This document shows, piece by piece, positions 15,279-25,300 of a stretch of DNA of 49,564 nucleotides (the first letter of the stretch is position 1; each line of letters begins with the position of its first letter). The notes under the pieces are model-generated. The model was given only the letters and a program-made list of their open reading frames with translations, made no database searches and was not told the DNA's origin. The DNA comes from CAZLIC01 sp964559535. GTDB taxonomy: Bacteria; Pseudomonadota; Alphaproteobacteria; Rhodobacterales; Rhodobacteraceae. The translations under genes were made by a program, and so were the position numbers. The stretch covers positions 1-49,564 of the forward strand of contig CAZLIC010000022.1 in assembly GCA_964559535.1 (NCBI GenBank). Direction: 5' to 3'.

Positions 15279-18200
15279 ATGAAACCGAATTTCGCGCTGA
15301 ACTTCTCGCATGACGGCATCGCGCTGTTGCACCGCACGGCACGCGGCTGGTTGCCTGTGGGCGAAACAACGCTGGACGCGCCCGACCTGACACAGGCCAT
15401 CGGCTATCTGCGCGCCTCGGCGCTGGGGCTTTCGCCGCAGGGCATAACCAGCAAGCTGATCATCCCCAACTCGCAGATTCTCTACACCGAGGTCGAGGTC
15501 ACGGGCAGCGATGCCGCGGCGCGGCGCGCCGAGGTGGCGCGTGCGCTGGAGGGGCGGACGCCCTATCCGGTGGAAGACCTGGTGTATGACATCTGGGGGG
15601 CGGGGCCGCGGGTGCAGGTGGCCGTGGTTGCGCGCGAGACGCTGGAGGAGGCCGAGGACTTTGCCGCGCAGCACCGGTTCAACCCGGTGTCCTGCGTGTC
15701 GATCCCGCCCGAGGGGGCGTTCGGCGGCGAGCCGTTCTTTGGCGAAACGCGCGGGGCGGCGGCGATCATCGGCGCGGGCGAAAGCGTGGCGCGCGACGAG
15801 GTGGCCGTGGTGGTGCTGCGGCGCGAGCCGGGCCGCGGCAAGGGCAAGTCGGCGCGGGCGACACAGGCCGAACCGGCCCCCGTGGCGCCGGTGCCGGTGA
15901 AACCTGAACCGCTGGCGGCCGAAACGCCTGTTGCTCTGCAGGCCGAGACCGCACCCGTTGCAGGCGACCCGCCCCTGCCAGAGGTTGCCCTGCCCGACGC
16001 GGTGGCAGAGGCGGCCGCGGTGGCCGAGACCTCTGGTCCGGCGGAACCTGCGGGTCATGCAAGCGCGGCGGCCGAAGAGACACCGCCAAAGGTTGCGGAC
16101 GATGCTGCGGCACCGGCGGCAGACGCCGGGGCGGTGTTGCCGGTTGCCGCTGCGTCGGCCGCTCCGGACCTGCCGCTGTTTTCGCCGCCGCCACCTCCGC
16201 CACCTCCACCTCCACCGCCGGCTCCGCCCGAGGTGACGCGGCCGCGACCTGCCGAGCCGACAGCCGACAGTCCTCTGTCCAGTCAGACGTCCAACCCGTT
16301 TCCGCCGCCGCCACCACTGCGCCCGGCGCCGGTGGCGCCGACTGTGGACGATACGCCCGCACGCCCGGCGACCGAGCCTTCGCCGACCTTCGCCTCGCGT
16401 CGGCGCGAGGAGCAGCGGGCCGCCGAGGCGGCAGCGCGGGCGATGCCCGATCTGGCCGAACCGCCGGTTGTGCGGCCCCCCGCCGGACCGGCCCCGTCGG
16501 CGTCACTGCCCGCAACGCCCGCGGCGGGGCAGGTCGGTCCCGGCGCCCAGGGGACGATGCGGCCGCCCCGGGCGTCATCCGCCGCGCCTGCCGTTGCAGG
16601 GCCCTCTCCAGTCGGGGGCGGCGCTGCGGCGTCGGCCAGCGTCACACCTTTGCCCGCCGTGCGGCCGACAACGTCTGCGCCGAGCGCCGAGCCGGGCAGC
16701 GCCGCTCGCTCGGCGCCCGTGGTGAACCTGCCGCTGCGCAATGATGCCAAGACGCCGCCCCGGCCGCGAACCGGCGCCCCCCCCGCCACGCTGGCTCCGC
16801 CACGGCGCCCATCCGTCGTCGCCTCGATTGCCGGGGCGGATGGCGAAACGCGCACGCTGCCGCCCAGACCCACCACCCGCGTGCCGCCGCCCCCGGTCGC
16901 AGCGCGCGGCAAGCCGCGGTACCTTTTCCTGATCCTGACCGGCGTGCTGCTGCTGTTCCTTGCGGTGGTGGCCACCTGGTCGTCGCTGTTCCTGTCCGAG
17001 GACCGGACGCCAGAGCCCGAACCGACGGCGCTGGCCGCAGCGGCTCCGCCGCCACAGGCCCCTGCGCCCGTGGCAGTGACCGCGGGCGAAACCACCGTTC
17101 CGCAGACCGTGCTGCTGGAGCCTGCGCCTGCGGTCGCGGAACAGGCCGCGCCGGTTGCCGCGGCCGATGCGCCGGCGCCACCTGCCAGTGCCATCGCCGA
17201 GGCCACGGTGCCCGTGGCCCCGGCCCCGGATGCCGTGCCGGTTGCGACGGCTGTGCCGACCCTGCCCGAGCCTGCACCGCAGGCTGCCGCAGATGCCGCA
17301 GCCGCTGCCGTGCCGGAAGCCGTGCCCGCGGCGGGTTCGGCGACGACGCGGCAGGACGAGATCTTTTTGGCCGGTGTCGACCAGCCGCCGCCGGCGATGG
17401 ATGCCACGGCACTGCCCGACCCCGTCAGCCGACCGGATGCCGCGCCGCAGCCGCCCTCGGTGCCGCCACCGGCGGGCACTGTCTACCGGTTTGACGAGAA
17501 TGGACGCCTGCTGGCCGACGCAACCGGAATCGTGGCGCCGGGCGGGTTCTGGCTGGTGGCCGCCCCGCCGCCCCGCCTGCCGCCGCCCAGCCCCTATCTG
17601 TCGCAACAGCCACCCGCGGCAACGCAGCCCGTGGCCCCCGCGGCAACAGGAACCGAGGCGGTGACGCCCGGCACTGCCGCGGCCATTGTACCAGAGACCC
17701 CGGCCGCCGAGGTTGCCGAGCCCGCGTTCCAGCCCGACCCCACGGTGGCGGTACGCAGGCCGCAGTCGCGCCCCGCGACGCTGACGCCGCCGACAGTGCC
17801 CGACCCGGTGCCGCAAGCGGCCGAGGATGACGCGGCGCTGCCCAGTGCCGACCCGCGCTTTGCGCTGCTTCGCCCGCGGGCGCGGACCGCCGCGGTGATC
17901 GCGCTGGGCGCGGCGCAGCGCCAGGAGGCCGAGGCTGCCGCCCTGGCCGCCGCCGCGGCCGAAGCGGTTCAGGAGGCTGCAACAGAGACGGCAAGGGTTC
18001 TGCCGGTCACCCTGTCACGCCGCCCGGCCCCGCGCCCCGATGACCTGAGCCGCGCCGTCTCGGCTGCCGTGGCCGCCGCCACGCGCCCGGAACCCGCCCT
18101 GCCGCCAGAACCCGAGACGGCATCCGAAACGGCATCCGCTGCTGGCCCCGAGACCAGACCCGCGGCCAGGCCTGAAACCAATCCAGAGCGCGCCGCCGCC

Positions 18201-18533
18201 GCGAAACCGTCGAAGCCGCCAAAGGACGAAGACCCGCCCGAGGCCGACAACGAACCCGAGATCGCCACGGCCGCACCGCGCATTCCCACCAAGGCCAGCG
18301 TGGCCAAGAACGCCACCTTTGCCAATGCCATCACCCTGTCGAAGGTCAATCTGATTGGCATCTACGGCACGCCCTCGAACCGCTATGCCATGGTGCGCAC
18401 GTCGGCCGGCCGGTTTACCCGGGTGAAGGTGGGCGACCGGGTGGATGGCGGAACAGTGGCGGCGATCACGTCAAGCGAGCTGCGCTATCAGAAGGGCGGC
18501 CGCATGCTGACGCTGGAAATGCCCCGCAGCTGA
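15279..18533 (+). CDS. Giant Pro/Ala-rich single-span protein with GspL/PilM-like and GspC/PilP-like ends
   Basis: A 1084-residue protein with clear parts. Residues 1-185 look like the actin-like cytoplasmic domain of GspL/PilM proteins (LNFSHDGIALLHRTARGWLP; KLIIPNSQILYTEVEV; RTPYPVEDLVYDI). Residues 190-545 are a proline/alanine-rich linker, with a proline run near 302-318. One span is at about 547-570 (YLFLILTGVLLLFLAVVATW). A second Pro/Ala-rich stretch then runs through the periplasm to about 1010. The last 70 residues (SKVNLIGIYGTPSNRYAMVR ... VKVGDRVDGGTVAAI) resemble the PilP/GspC homology region. No other secretion or pilus genes lie nearby. I infer an envelope-spanning scaffold; the exact role is unknown. 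Confidence 0.85.
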   Translation: MKPNFALNFSHDGIALLHRTARGWLPVGETTLDAPDLTQAIGYLRASALGLSPQGITSKLIIPNSQILYTEVEVTGSDAAARRAEVARALEGRTPYPVEDLVYDIWGAGPRVQVAVVARETLEEAEDFAAQHRFNPVSCVSIPPEGAFGGEPFFGETRGAAAIIGAGESVARDEVAVVVLRREPGRGKGKSARATQAEPAPVAPVPVKPEPLAAETPVALQAETAPVAGDPPLPEVALPDAVAEAAAVAETSGPAEPAGHASAAAEETPPKVADDAAAPAADAGAVLPVAAASAAPDLPLFSPPPPPPPPPPPPAPPEVTRPRPAEPTADSPLSSQTSNPFPPPPPLRPAPVAPTVDDTPARPATEPSPTFASRRREEQRAAEAAARAMPDLAEPPVVRPPAGPAPSASLPATPAAGQVGPGAQGTMRPPRASSAAPAVAGPSPVGGGAAASASVTPLPAVRPTTSAPSAEPGSAARSAPVVNLPLRNDAKTPPRPRTGAPPATLAPPRRPSVVASIAGADGETRTLPPRPTTRVPPPPVAARGKPRYLFLILTGVLLLFLAVVATWSSLFLSEDRTPEPEPTALAAAAPPPQAPAPVAVTAGETTVPQTVLLEPAPAVAEQAAPVAAADAPAPPASAIAEATVPVAPAPDAVPVATAVPTLPEPAPQAAADAAAAAVPEAVPAAGSATTRQDEIFLAGVDQPPPAMDATALPDPVSRPDAAPQPPSVPPPAGTVYRFDENGRLLADATGIVAPGGFWLVAAPPPRLPPPSPYLSQQPPAATQPVAPAATGTEAVTPGTAAAIVPETPAAEVAEPAFQPDPTVAVRRPQSRPATLTPPTVPDPVPQAAEDDAALPSADPRFALLRPRARTAAVIALGAAQRQEAEAAALAAAAAEAVQEAATETARVLPVTLSRRPAPRPDDLSRAVSAAVAAATRPEPALPPEPETASETASAAGPETRPAARPETNPERAAAAKPSKPPKDEDPPEADNEPEIATAAPRIPTKASVAKNATFANAITLSKVNLIGIYGTPSNRYAMVRTSAGRFTRVKVGDRVDGGTVAAITSSELRYQKGGRMLTLEMPRS

Positions 18534-18592
18534 CGGCGGGCAACTTGCGGCGGGCGGTGGACAGCCGCCGAGGCCGCCGCTAGCCTTGCCGT

Positions 18593-20467
18593 ATGGATTC
18601 ACTTCTTGTCATGGCCTCGGTCTACCTGGGGGCGGCCGTGGTCATCGTGCCGCTGGCCGCGCGGCTGGGGCTTGGCTCGGTGCTGGGGTATCTGGCGGCC
18701 GGTATCCTGGTGGGACCGGTGCTGAACCTGACGGGCGGTGAAGCCAAGGACCTGCAGCATGTCGCCGAGTTCGGCGTGGTGATGATGCTGTTCCTGATCG
18801 GCCTGGAGCTGGAACCGCGCCTGCTGTGGGAAATGCGCACGCGGCTTTTGGGGCTGGGCGGTGCGCAGGTGGCGTTGACCATCGCGGCCATCGGCGGGGT
18901 GCTGGCGGCGGCCGGGTATCCCTGGCAGACGGCGTTGGCACTGGGGATGATCCTGTCCGTTTCCTCGACGGCCATCGTGCTGCAGACCTTGTCCGAGAAG
19001 GGGTTGATGCGGTCGGCCGGGGGGCGCAGCGCCTTTGCGGTGCTGCTGATGCAGGACATCGCCGTGGTGCCGATGCTGGCAGTGATTCCGCTGCTGGCGC
19101 TTGCGCCAGACCTGGCGGCGGGCGCCCATGGCGCGGCGGATGCAGCAAACGGAGCCGAAGTGGTACGGCTGCTTGACGGGCTGCCGGCCTGGGCCGTGGC
19201 TTTGGCCACGCTGGCGATGGTGGCGGCAATTGTGGCGGCGGGGCATTTCCTGTCGGGCCCGGTATTCCGCTATGTACACGCCTCGCACCTGCCCGAAATG
19301 GGCACCTTCATTGCGCTGGTGATGGTGACGGGCATTGCCGTGCTGATGAGCCTGGTGGGCCTTTCGCCGGCACTTGGCACATTCGTGGCCGGCGTGGTGC
19401 TGGCCAACTCGGAGTTCCGCCACCAGATCGAATCGGACATCAAGCCGTTCAAGGGCCTGCTGATGGGCCTGTTCTTCATGACCGTGGGCGTGGGCATCGA
19501 GGCACGGGTGCTGGCCGAAAGCCCGCTGACCATTGCCGTGGCCACCCTGGGGCTGCTGGCGATCAAGGCCGGGATCCTGTTCGCCCTGGCGGTGGCGTCC
19601 GGCATGCACCGGCGCGACCGCTGGCTGTTCGCGCTGTCGCTGGCGCAGGGGGGCGAGTTCGGGTTCCTGCTGGTGTCCATGGCATCTTCGGAAGGCATCC
19701 TGTCGGCCGAGCTGTCGCAGACCACGCTGATGGTCATTTCTCTGTCGATGCTGCTGACCCCGGCCCTTTTCCTGCTGGCCGAGGCAGCGGCGCGCCGTCT
19801 GGCCTCGGCAGAGGCCACCGCGCCCGATGCGGACAAGATCGAGGACAAGGGGCGCGTGATCATTGCCGGGATCGGGCGGTTCGGGCAGGTGGTGAACCGG
19901 CTTGTGCGCACCGCGGGCGCGGAAACCGTGGTGCTGGACAGCGACATGGCCACCATCGAGACGCTGCGCCGGTTCGGCATGAAGGGCTTTTTCGGCGACC
20001 CGACGCGGCCCGACCTCTTGCAGGCGGCGGGGCTGATGACGGCGGATGTGCTGGTGGTTGCCGTGGACAGCAAGGAGGCGGCGCTGACCATTGTGCGGCA
20101 TGCCCGCCACGTACGCCCCGACATCCGCATCGTCGCCCGCGCCTATGATCGGGTGCATGTGTACGAGCTTTACCAGGCGGGGGCCGACGACATTGTGCGC
20201 GAGCTGTTCGACAGTTCCATCCGCGCCGGGCGCTATGTGCTGGAGAGCATCGGGTTCACCGAGTACGAAGCGTCGCTGATGGCGCGCACCTACTTTCGCG
20301 TTGACCGGGCGGCGGTAAAGGACCTGGCGCAGCTGTGGGTGCCGGGGCAGCCGGTAGAGCAGAACCCGGCCTATATCGAGCGTGCCCGGCAACTGGACCG
20401 TGACCTGGAGACCGCGATCATCACGGACATGGACGAGGCCCGCCCCAGGACCGAGGCGGCAGAGTAG
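18593..20467 (+). CDS. CPA2 monovalent cation:proton antiporter (KefB/KefC-like)
   Basis: A 624-residue antiporter. About twelve membrane helices fill residues 1-400 (PLAARLGLGSVLGYLAAGIL; FLIGLELEP; SLVGLSPALGTFVAGVVLAN). A cytosolic RCK/TrkA-N domain starts near 420, with nucleotide-binding IIAGIGRFGQVVNRLV and the acidic end VVLDSDMATIE. Members exchange K+ or Na+ for H+, often gated by nucleotides or glutathione adducts. No KefF/KefG-type ancillary gene is adjacent. It follows the giant protein gene by 59 bases on the same strand. Confidence 0.94.
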   Translation: MDSLLVMASVYLGAAVVIVPLAARLGLGSVLGYLAAGILVGPVLNLTGGEAKDLQHVAEFGVVMMLFLIGLELEPRLLWEMRTRLLGLGGAQVALTIAAIGGVLAAAGYPWQTALALGMILSVSSTAIVLQTLSEKGLMRSAGGRSAFAVLLMQDIAVVPMLAVIPLLALAPDLAAGAHGAADAANGAEVVRLLDGLPAWAVALATLAMVAAIVAAGHFLSGPVFRYVHASHLPEMGTFIALVMVTGIAVLMSLVGLSPALGTFVAGVVLANSEFRHQIESDIKPFKGLLMGLFFMTVGVGIEARVLAESPLTIAVATLGLLAIKAGILFALAVASGMHRRDRWLFALSLAQGGEFGFLLVSMASSEGILSAELSQTTLMVISLSMLLTPALFLLAEAAARRLASAEATAPDADKIEDKGRVIIAGIGRFGQVVNRLVRTAGAETVVLDSDMATIETLRRFGMKGFFGDPTRPDLLQAAGLMTADVLVVAVDSKEAALTIVRHARHVRPDIRIVARAYDRVHVYELYQAGADDIVRELFDSSIRAGRYVLESIGFTEYEASLMARTYFRVDRAAVKDLAQLWVPGQPVEQNPAYIERARQLDRDLETAIITDMDEARPRTEAAE

Positions 20468-20490
20468 CCGAAGCCGCGACTGGCGGCCGG

Positions 20491-21414
20491 TCAGGCGGCG
20501 GCGAAGTGGTCCAGCACGGCGCGCACCGCCTCGGACCGCAGGCGCGGCGCCTCCATCAGCACCTCGTGCTCGGCCCCCGGCAGGATCACCAGCCGCCCCT
20601 GCGCCCAGCCGGTCATGCGGCGGTGGATCGCATCCGGGTTCACGATGCGCTCGCCGCTGCCCAGCAACGTAAGGGTGGGCACCTGCGGGTTGGGCTGGCG
20701 GGCCAGCCATCGGCATTCGGACAACGCGGCATGCAGCCAGTGGAACGACGGGCCGCCCAGCGTGAGGTCGGGGTGCGCCTCGGCCTGGCGGCGCATCCAG
20801 TTCCAGGTGGGTTCGTGGGTGGTCAGGGTGTTGCCTGCGGCAGGCGCTGTCATCACATAGGTGGATGGGCCGGTGCCGGGGGCATAACGGTGCGACTGGC
20901 CAAGCGCGCGCGCGGCCATGGCGATGCCAGGGGCGAAGGGCGCCACCGCGGGGTGCATCCTGATTCCCCACATCGGCGCCGAGAAGGCCGCACGCGCCAC
21001 CGGGAAGCGTTCCACCAGCGCCCGAAGGCCAATCGTTCCGCCCATCGAATGGGCAATCAGGAACAGCGGCTGCGGCAGGCTGCGCAGGAAGGGCAAGAGC
21101 GCCCGCAGGTCGCGCTGGAAGTCGGCAAAGCGCGCCACGTGGCCCACCATGCGGTCTTTCAGCGGACGGTCCGCCAGCCCCTGCCCGCGGTTGTCCAGCG
21201 TGACGGCGTGGTATCCGGCCATCACCATGTCGGCGGCCGTGGGGCCGTACTTCTCGATGTATTCCGTGCGGCCGGGGATGAGGAGCACGGTGCCGCGCCC
21301 GCCGCCAGGCCAATGCGCGGCCCGGAACCGGACCCCGTCATCCGCGCGCATCCAGAAGGCCCGCCCGCCGGGCGGGCCGTCGGCCACGTCACTGTACAGC
21401 GGGGCGGCGTCCAA
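20491..21414 (-). CDS. Alpha/beta hydrolase, lysophospholipase (PldB) type
   Basis: A 307-residue serine hydrolase. The nucleophile elbow is AHSMGG, the oxyanion region LLIPGRTEYIEKYG, and late acid/histidine residues sit in LLGSGERIVNPDAI and PGAEHEVLME. This matches the monoglyceride lipase/lysophospholipase group acting on membrane lipids. The start is TTG 21414, chosen because family-like sequence (MDAAPLYSDVADGPPGG) precedes the next ATG. The TTG is two bases after the SCP2 stop, so the pair is probably one transcript. Confidence 0.88.
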   Translation of the reverse strand: MDAAPLYSDVADGPPGGRAFWMRADDGVRFRAAHWPGGGRGTVLLIPGRTEYIEKYGPTAADMVMAGYHAVTLDNRGQGLADRPLKDRMVGHVARFADFQRDLRALLPFLRSLPQPLFLIAHSMGGTIGLRALVERFPVARAAFSAPMWGIRMHPAVAPFAPGIAMAARALGQSHRYAPGTGPSTYVMTAPAAGNTLTTHEPTWNWMRRQAEAHPDLTLGGPSFHWLHAALSECRWLARQPNPQVPTLTLLGSGERIVNPDAIHRRMTGWAQGRLVILPGAEHEVLMEAPRLRSEAVRAVLDHFAAA

Positions 21415-21416
21415 GG

Positions 21417-21701
21417 TCAGGCCAGCGCCGCGCCCAGCTTCATCGCCAGGCCCATGTTGCCGTCAACCGACAGCTTGCCCTGCATGAAGGCTGCGGTGGG
21501 GTTCAGGTCGCCCGACAGGATGGCCTGGAACACATCCGCATCCGCCGTCAGCGTCACGTCGGCCTCGTCATCGCCCGCGCGCACGCCGGCGCCATCAACC
21601 ACGATCGACCCCTCGCCGTTGATGACGAACTTGGCCACACCGTCGAAGCCGGAAATCTTTTCGCCCAGCACCGCCACGGCACTGTCAATCACGTCGCTCA
21701 T
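21417..21701 (-). CDS. SCP2 sterol-binding domain protein
   Basis: A 94-residue stand-alone SCP2 domain, a lipid-binding pocket. FDGVAKFVINGEGSIVVDG forms the early strands and DVTLTADADVFQAILSGDLN the characteristic helix. FMQGKLSVDGNMGLAMKLG is the typical C-terminal signature. It is immediately upstream of a lysophospholipase-type hydrolase on the same strand, which fits a shared role in lipid handling, though the ligand is not known. Confidence 0.93.
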   Translation of the reverse strand: MSDVIDSAVAVLGEKISGFDGVAKFVINGEGSIVVDGAGVRAGDDEADVTLTADADVFQAILSGDLNPTAAFMQGKLSVDGNMGLAMKLGAALA

Positions 21702-21794
21702 CCACCTTGCTCCCTTGCTTGCCGCGCCCCGAATTCCCGCGGTTGTGACACCCGCGGGGCTGGCGCTGCCAGTGCCCTACGCTACACTGGGCTT

Positions 21795-22355
21795 ATGAAA
21801 GCGCGGAAACGGTTTCTCAATCGTGTCGTTGCGGCACTTCTGCCGTTTCTTCTGGCTTTTCCCGTCCTGGCACAGGATACGGCCAAGCTGGACGACCTGT
21901 TTGCCCGCCTGCAGCAGGCGGACGAAGCCGCCGCCGGGCGGATCGAGCGTGAGATCTGGTCGGAATGGTCGAAATCCGGCTCGCCCGCGATGGACCTTCT
22001 GCTGAAGCGCGGGCGTGACGCGATGGAGGCCGGAGACCTGCCCGCCGCCATCGAGCATCTGACGGCGCTGGTGGACCACGCCCCTGATTTTGCCGAAGGC
22101 TGGAACGCGCGGGCCACCGCGTATTTCCAGGCGGGCCTGTTCGGCCCCTCGGTGGCCGACATCGCCCGCACGCTGGACCTGAACCCGCGGCATTTCGGGG
22201 CGCTGTCGGGGTTCGGCATGATCCTTGAATCGACGGGCCAGGAGAAAGAGGCCCTGGAGGTCTACAGGGCCGCCCTTGCTATACATCCCCATCTGGGCGG
22301 GGTATTGGACGCGGTGAAGCGGCTGGAAGCCAAGACCGCCGGACAGGACCTGTAA
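21795..22355 (+). CDS. Exported TPR protein
   Basis: A 186-residue protein with a signal peptide (about 1-26, LLPFLLAFPVLAQD). Residues about 70-175 form two to three tetratricopeptide units: GRDAMEAGDLPAAIEHLTAL, NARATAYFQAGLFGPSVADI and GMILESTGQEKEALEVYRAA. TPRs mediate protein contacts; partners are unknown. It lies only 23 bases before the helicase gene on the same strand, so the two are probably co-transcribed. Confidence 0.88.
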   Translation: MKARKRFLNRVVAALLPFLLAFPVLAQDTAKLDDLFARLQQADEAAAGRIEREIWSEWSKSGSPAMDLLLKRGRDAMEAGDLPAAIEHLTALVDHAPDFAEGWNARATAYFQAGLFGPSVADIARTLDLNPRHFGALSGFGMILESTGQEKEALEVYRAALAIHPHLGGVLDAVKRLEAKTAGQDL

Positions 22356-22378
22356 CCCCCCTTCCTTTCGGACCCCCA

Positions 22379-25300
22379 ATGCTGACGAACGCGCGTGTCA
22401 CGGCGGTCCTTGGGCCGACGAACACCGGAAAGACTCACTACGCGGTGGAACGCATGCTGGGCCACCGTACCGGGGTGATCGGCCTTCCGCTGCGCCTGCT
22501 GGCACGTGAGGTGTACGACCGCATCGCGGCGATGCGCGGCCCTTCGGTGGCTGCACTTGTCACCGGGGAGGAGCGGATCGTGGGCGAACGCGCCGCCTAC
22601 TGGGTGTGCACCGTCGAGGCGATGCCCACCGACATCGGCGCCGACTTCCTGGCGGTGGACGAGATCCAGCTGTGTGCCGACCCCGAACGCGGCCACGTCT
22701 TTACCGACCGTTTGCTGAACGCGCGCGGGCTGGTCGAGACGATGTTCCTGGGGTCCGACGCGATGCGGGGGGCGATTTCGGCGCTGGTGCCGCGGGTGAC
22801 CTTCATCCGGCGCGAGCGATTCTCGACGCTGACCTACACCGGGCAGAAGAAGATCAGCCGGATGCCCAGCCGGTCTGCCATCGTCGGGTTCAGCCTGGAC
22901 AGCGTCTATGCCATGGCCGAGCTGATCCGCCGACAAAAAGGCGGCGCCGCGGTGGTGATGGGGGCGCTGTCGCCGCGCACCCGCAACGCGCAGGTGGCGA
23001 TGTACCAGAACGGCGAGGTGGACCATCTGGTCGCCACCGACGCCATCGGCATGGGCCTGAACCTGGACATCCACCACGTCGCCTTTTCGGCCACGGCAAA
23101 GTACGATGGCCGCCGCATCCGCCCGCTGTTCCCGCATGAACTGGGCCAGATCGCCGGACGCGCAGGGCGGCACACCACGCCCGGGACCTTCGGCGTCACC
23201 GGCGAGGTGTCCCCGCTGGACGAGGATCTGGTCGAAGCGCTGGAGAATCATCGTTTTGCCCCGGTCAAGCGGCTGGTCTGGCGCAATGGCGCGCTGGACT
23301 TTGGCAGCCCGGCGCGCCTGATTGAAAGCCTGGAGCAGTCCCCCCCCGACGAATGGCTGACCCGCGGCCGTGACGCCGACGACGTGACCGCCCTGCGCAC
23401 TTTGATCGAGACGCCCGAGGTTGCGGCGCGCCTGACCTCGCCTTCCGCCGTGCGCCGCCTGTGGGATGTCTGCCGCATTCCCGATTTCCGCGGGATCAGC
23501 GAGACCGAGCACTCCACGCTTCTGGCCCGCATCTTCGGCTTCCTGTCCGACGGGCAGGTACCTTCGGACTGGATGGCGGCGGCGGTGCAACGGATCGACA
23601 AAACCGAGGGCGACATCGACGCCCTGTCGAAACGATTGGCATATATCCGCACCTGGACCTATGTGGCGCAACGCAAGGGCTGGGTTCAGGACGAAGCCCA
23701 TTGGCGCGACGAGACGCGCGCTGTAGAAGACCGCCTGTCCGATGCCCTGCACGCGGCATTGATCCAGCGGTTCGTGGACCGGCGCACCAGCGTGCTGATG
23801 CGCAGTCTGAAGCAGAAGGAGAGCCTCGTGGCCGAGGTGAACGACAAGGGCGACGTGAACGTCGAGGGGCAGCATGTGGGTCGGCTGGAGGGCTTCCGCT
23901 TCCGGCAGGATGCCACCAGCACCCCGGACGAGGCGCGCACCGTGCGGCAGGCGGCCTTTGCCGCGCTGAAGCCCGAGTTCCACCTGCGGTCCGACAAGTT
24001 CTACAATGCGCCGGACACCGAGGTGGATTTCACCGCGCAGGGCGGGCTGATGTGGGGCACCCACGCGGTCGGCAAGCTGGTGAAGGGTGCCGACATCCTG
24101 CGCCCCGCGATCGAGCCCTTTGTCGATGAGGAGGCCGGCCCCGAGATTGCCGAGAAGGTGCGCCGCCGCCTGCAGCATTTCATCGACCGCAAGGTTGCCG
24201 CGCTGTTCGAGCCGCTGAGTGCCCTGCAGAAGGACGAGACGCTGACGGGACTTGCCCGCGGGTTTGCGTTCCGGCTGGTCGAATCGCTGGGCGTGCTGCC
24301 GCGCGATCAGGTGGCCGAGGATGCCAAGGCGCTGGACCAGGAGGCGCGGTCGGCGCTGCGCAAGCACGGCGTGCGGTTTGGCCAGTACACCATCTTCATC
24401 CCGACGCTCCTGAAGCCCAAGCCCACCGGGCTGCGGCTGGTGCTGCACAGCCTTTGGCACGGCGCCGAGGTAATGCCCGAAAGCCCGCCGCCCGGCCTGG
24501 TGACGATTCCTTTTCTTCCCGCGGTGCCCAAGGCCGAATATACGCTGGCGGGCTTCCATCCCGCCGGGTCGCGCGCCATCCGCATCGACATGCTGGAACG
24601 CCTGGCCGACCTCGTGCGCGCCAAGGACAGCCGCGCGGGGTTCGAGGCGACGCCCGAGATGCTGTCGATCACCGGCATGACGCTGGACCAGTTCACCGAC
24701 CTGATGGCCGGACTGGGTTACAAGGGCGAGCGCGGCGAACGCCCGAAACCCCGGCCGGAGGCGGCGGCGGCGGCGGTTGCCATTGCGCCCGAAGCTGCCC
24801 CAGCACCCGAAACGCTGCCGGAAGCATCACCCGACGTGGCGCCCGACACCCTGCCGGACACCGTTCCTGAGGCCGAAGCGCCTGCCGCAGCGGCAGCCGA
24901 GGCTGCGGCCACGCCTGAGGCCCCCGTTGAAGTTGAGGCGTTTGTGACGTTCACCTGGGCGCCCCGCCCGCGCGGTGGCGAGCGCGCACGGGGGCCGCGC
25001 GGCGAAGAGGGTGCGCCACGGCGGCACGGAGACCGGTCGCGCGGCAACCGGCCTCAGGGCGACCGACCCCAGGGCGACCGGCCGCAGGGTGACAGGCCGC
25101 AGGGTGACAGGCCGCAGGGTGACAGGCCGCAGGGTGACAGGCCGCAGGGTGACAGGCCCCAGGGCGACAGGCCCCAGGGTGACAGGCCCCAGGGTGACCG
25201 GCCCCAGGGTGACCGACCCCGTGGAGACGGGCCAAAGGGCGAAAGACCGCAGGGCGATCGGCCGCGTGGCGATGCCAAGCCGGGCGACCGGCCCCGTCGT

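Noticed and set aside
18599..21313. A 904-codon open frame on the minus strand, antisense to the antiporter and extending into the hydrolase gene
   Set aside because: Low-complexity Gln/His/Arg-rich translation with no family features; it is a GC-bias shadow of the antiporter and hydrolase genes.
22262..24559. A 765-codon open frame antisense to the helicase
   Set aside because: The helicase on the other strand has all motifs; the antisense product has none and typical shadow composition.
25049..25213. Regular repeats that could suggest a CRISPR array
   Set aside because: Unit is 15 bp without spacers, is in frame, and encodes RPQGD in the helicase tail.
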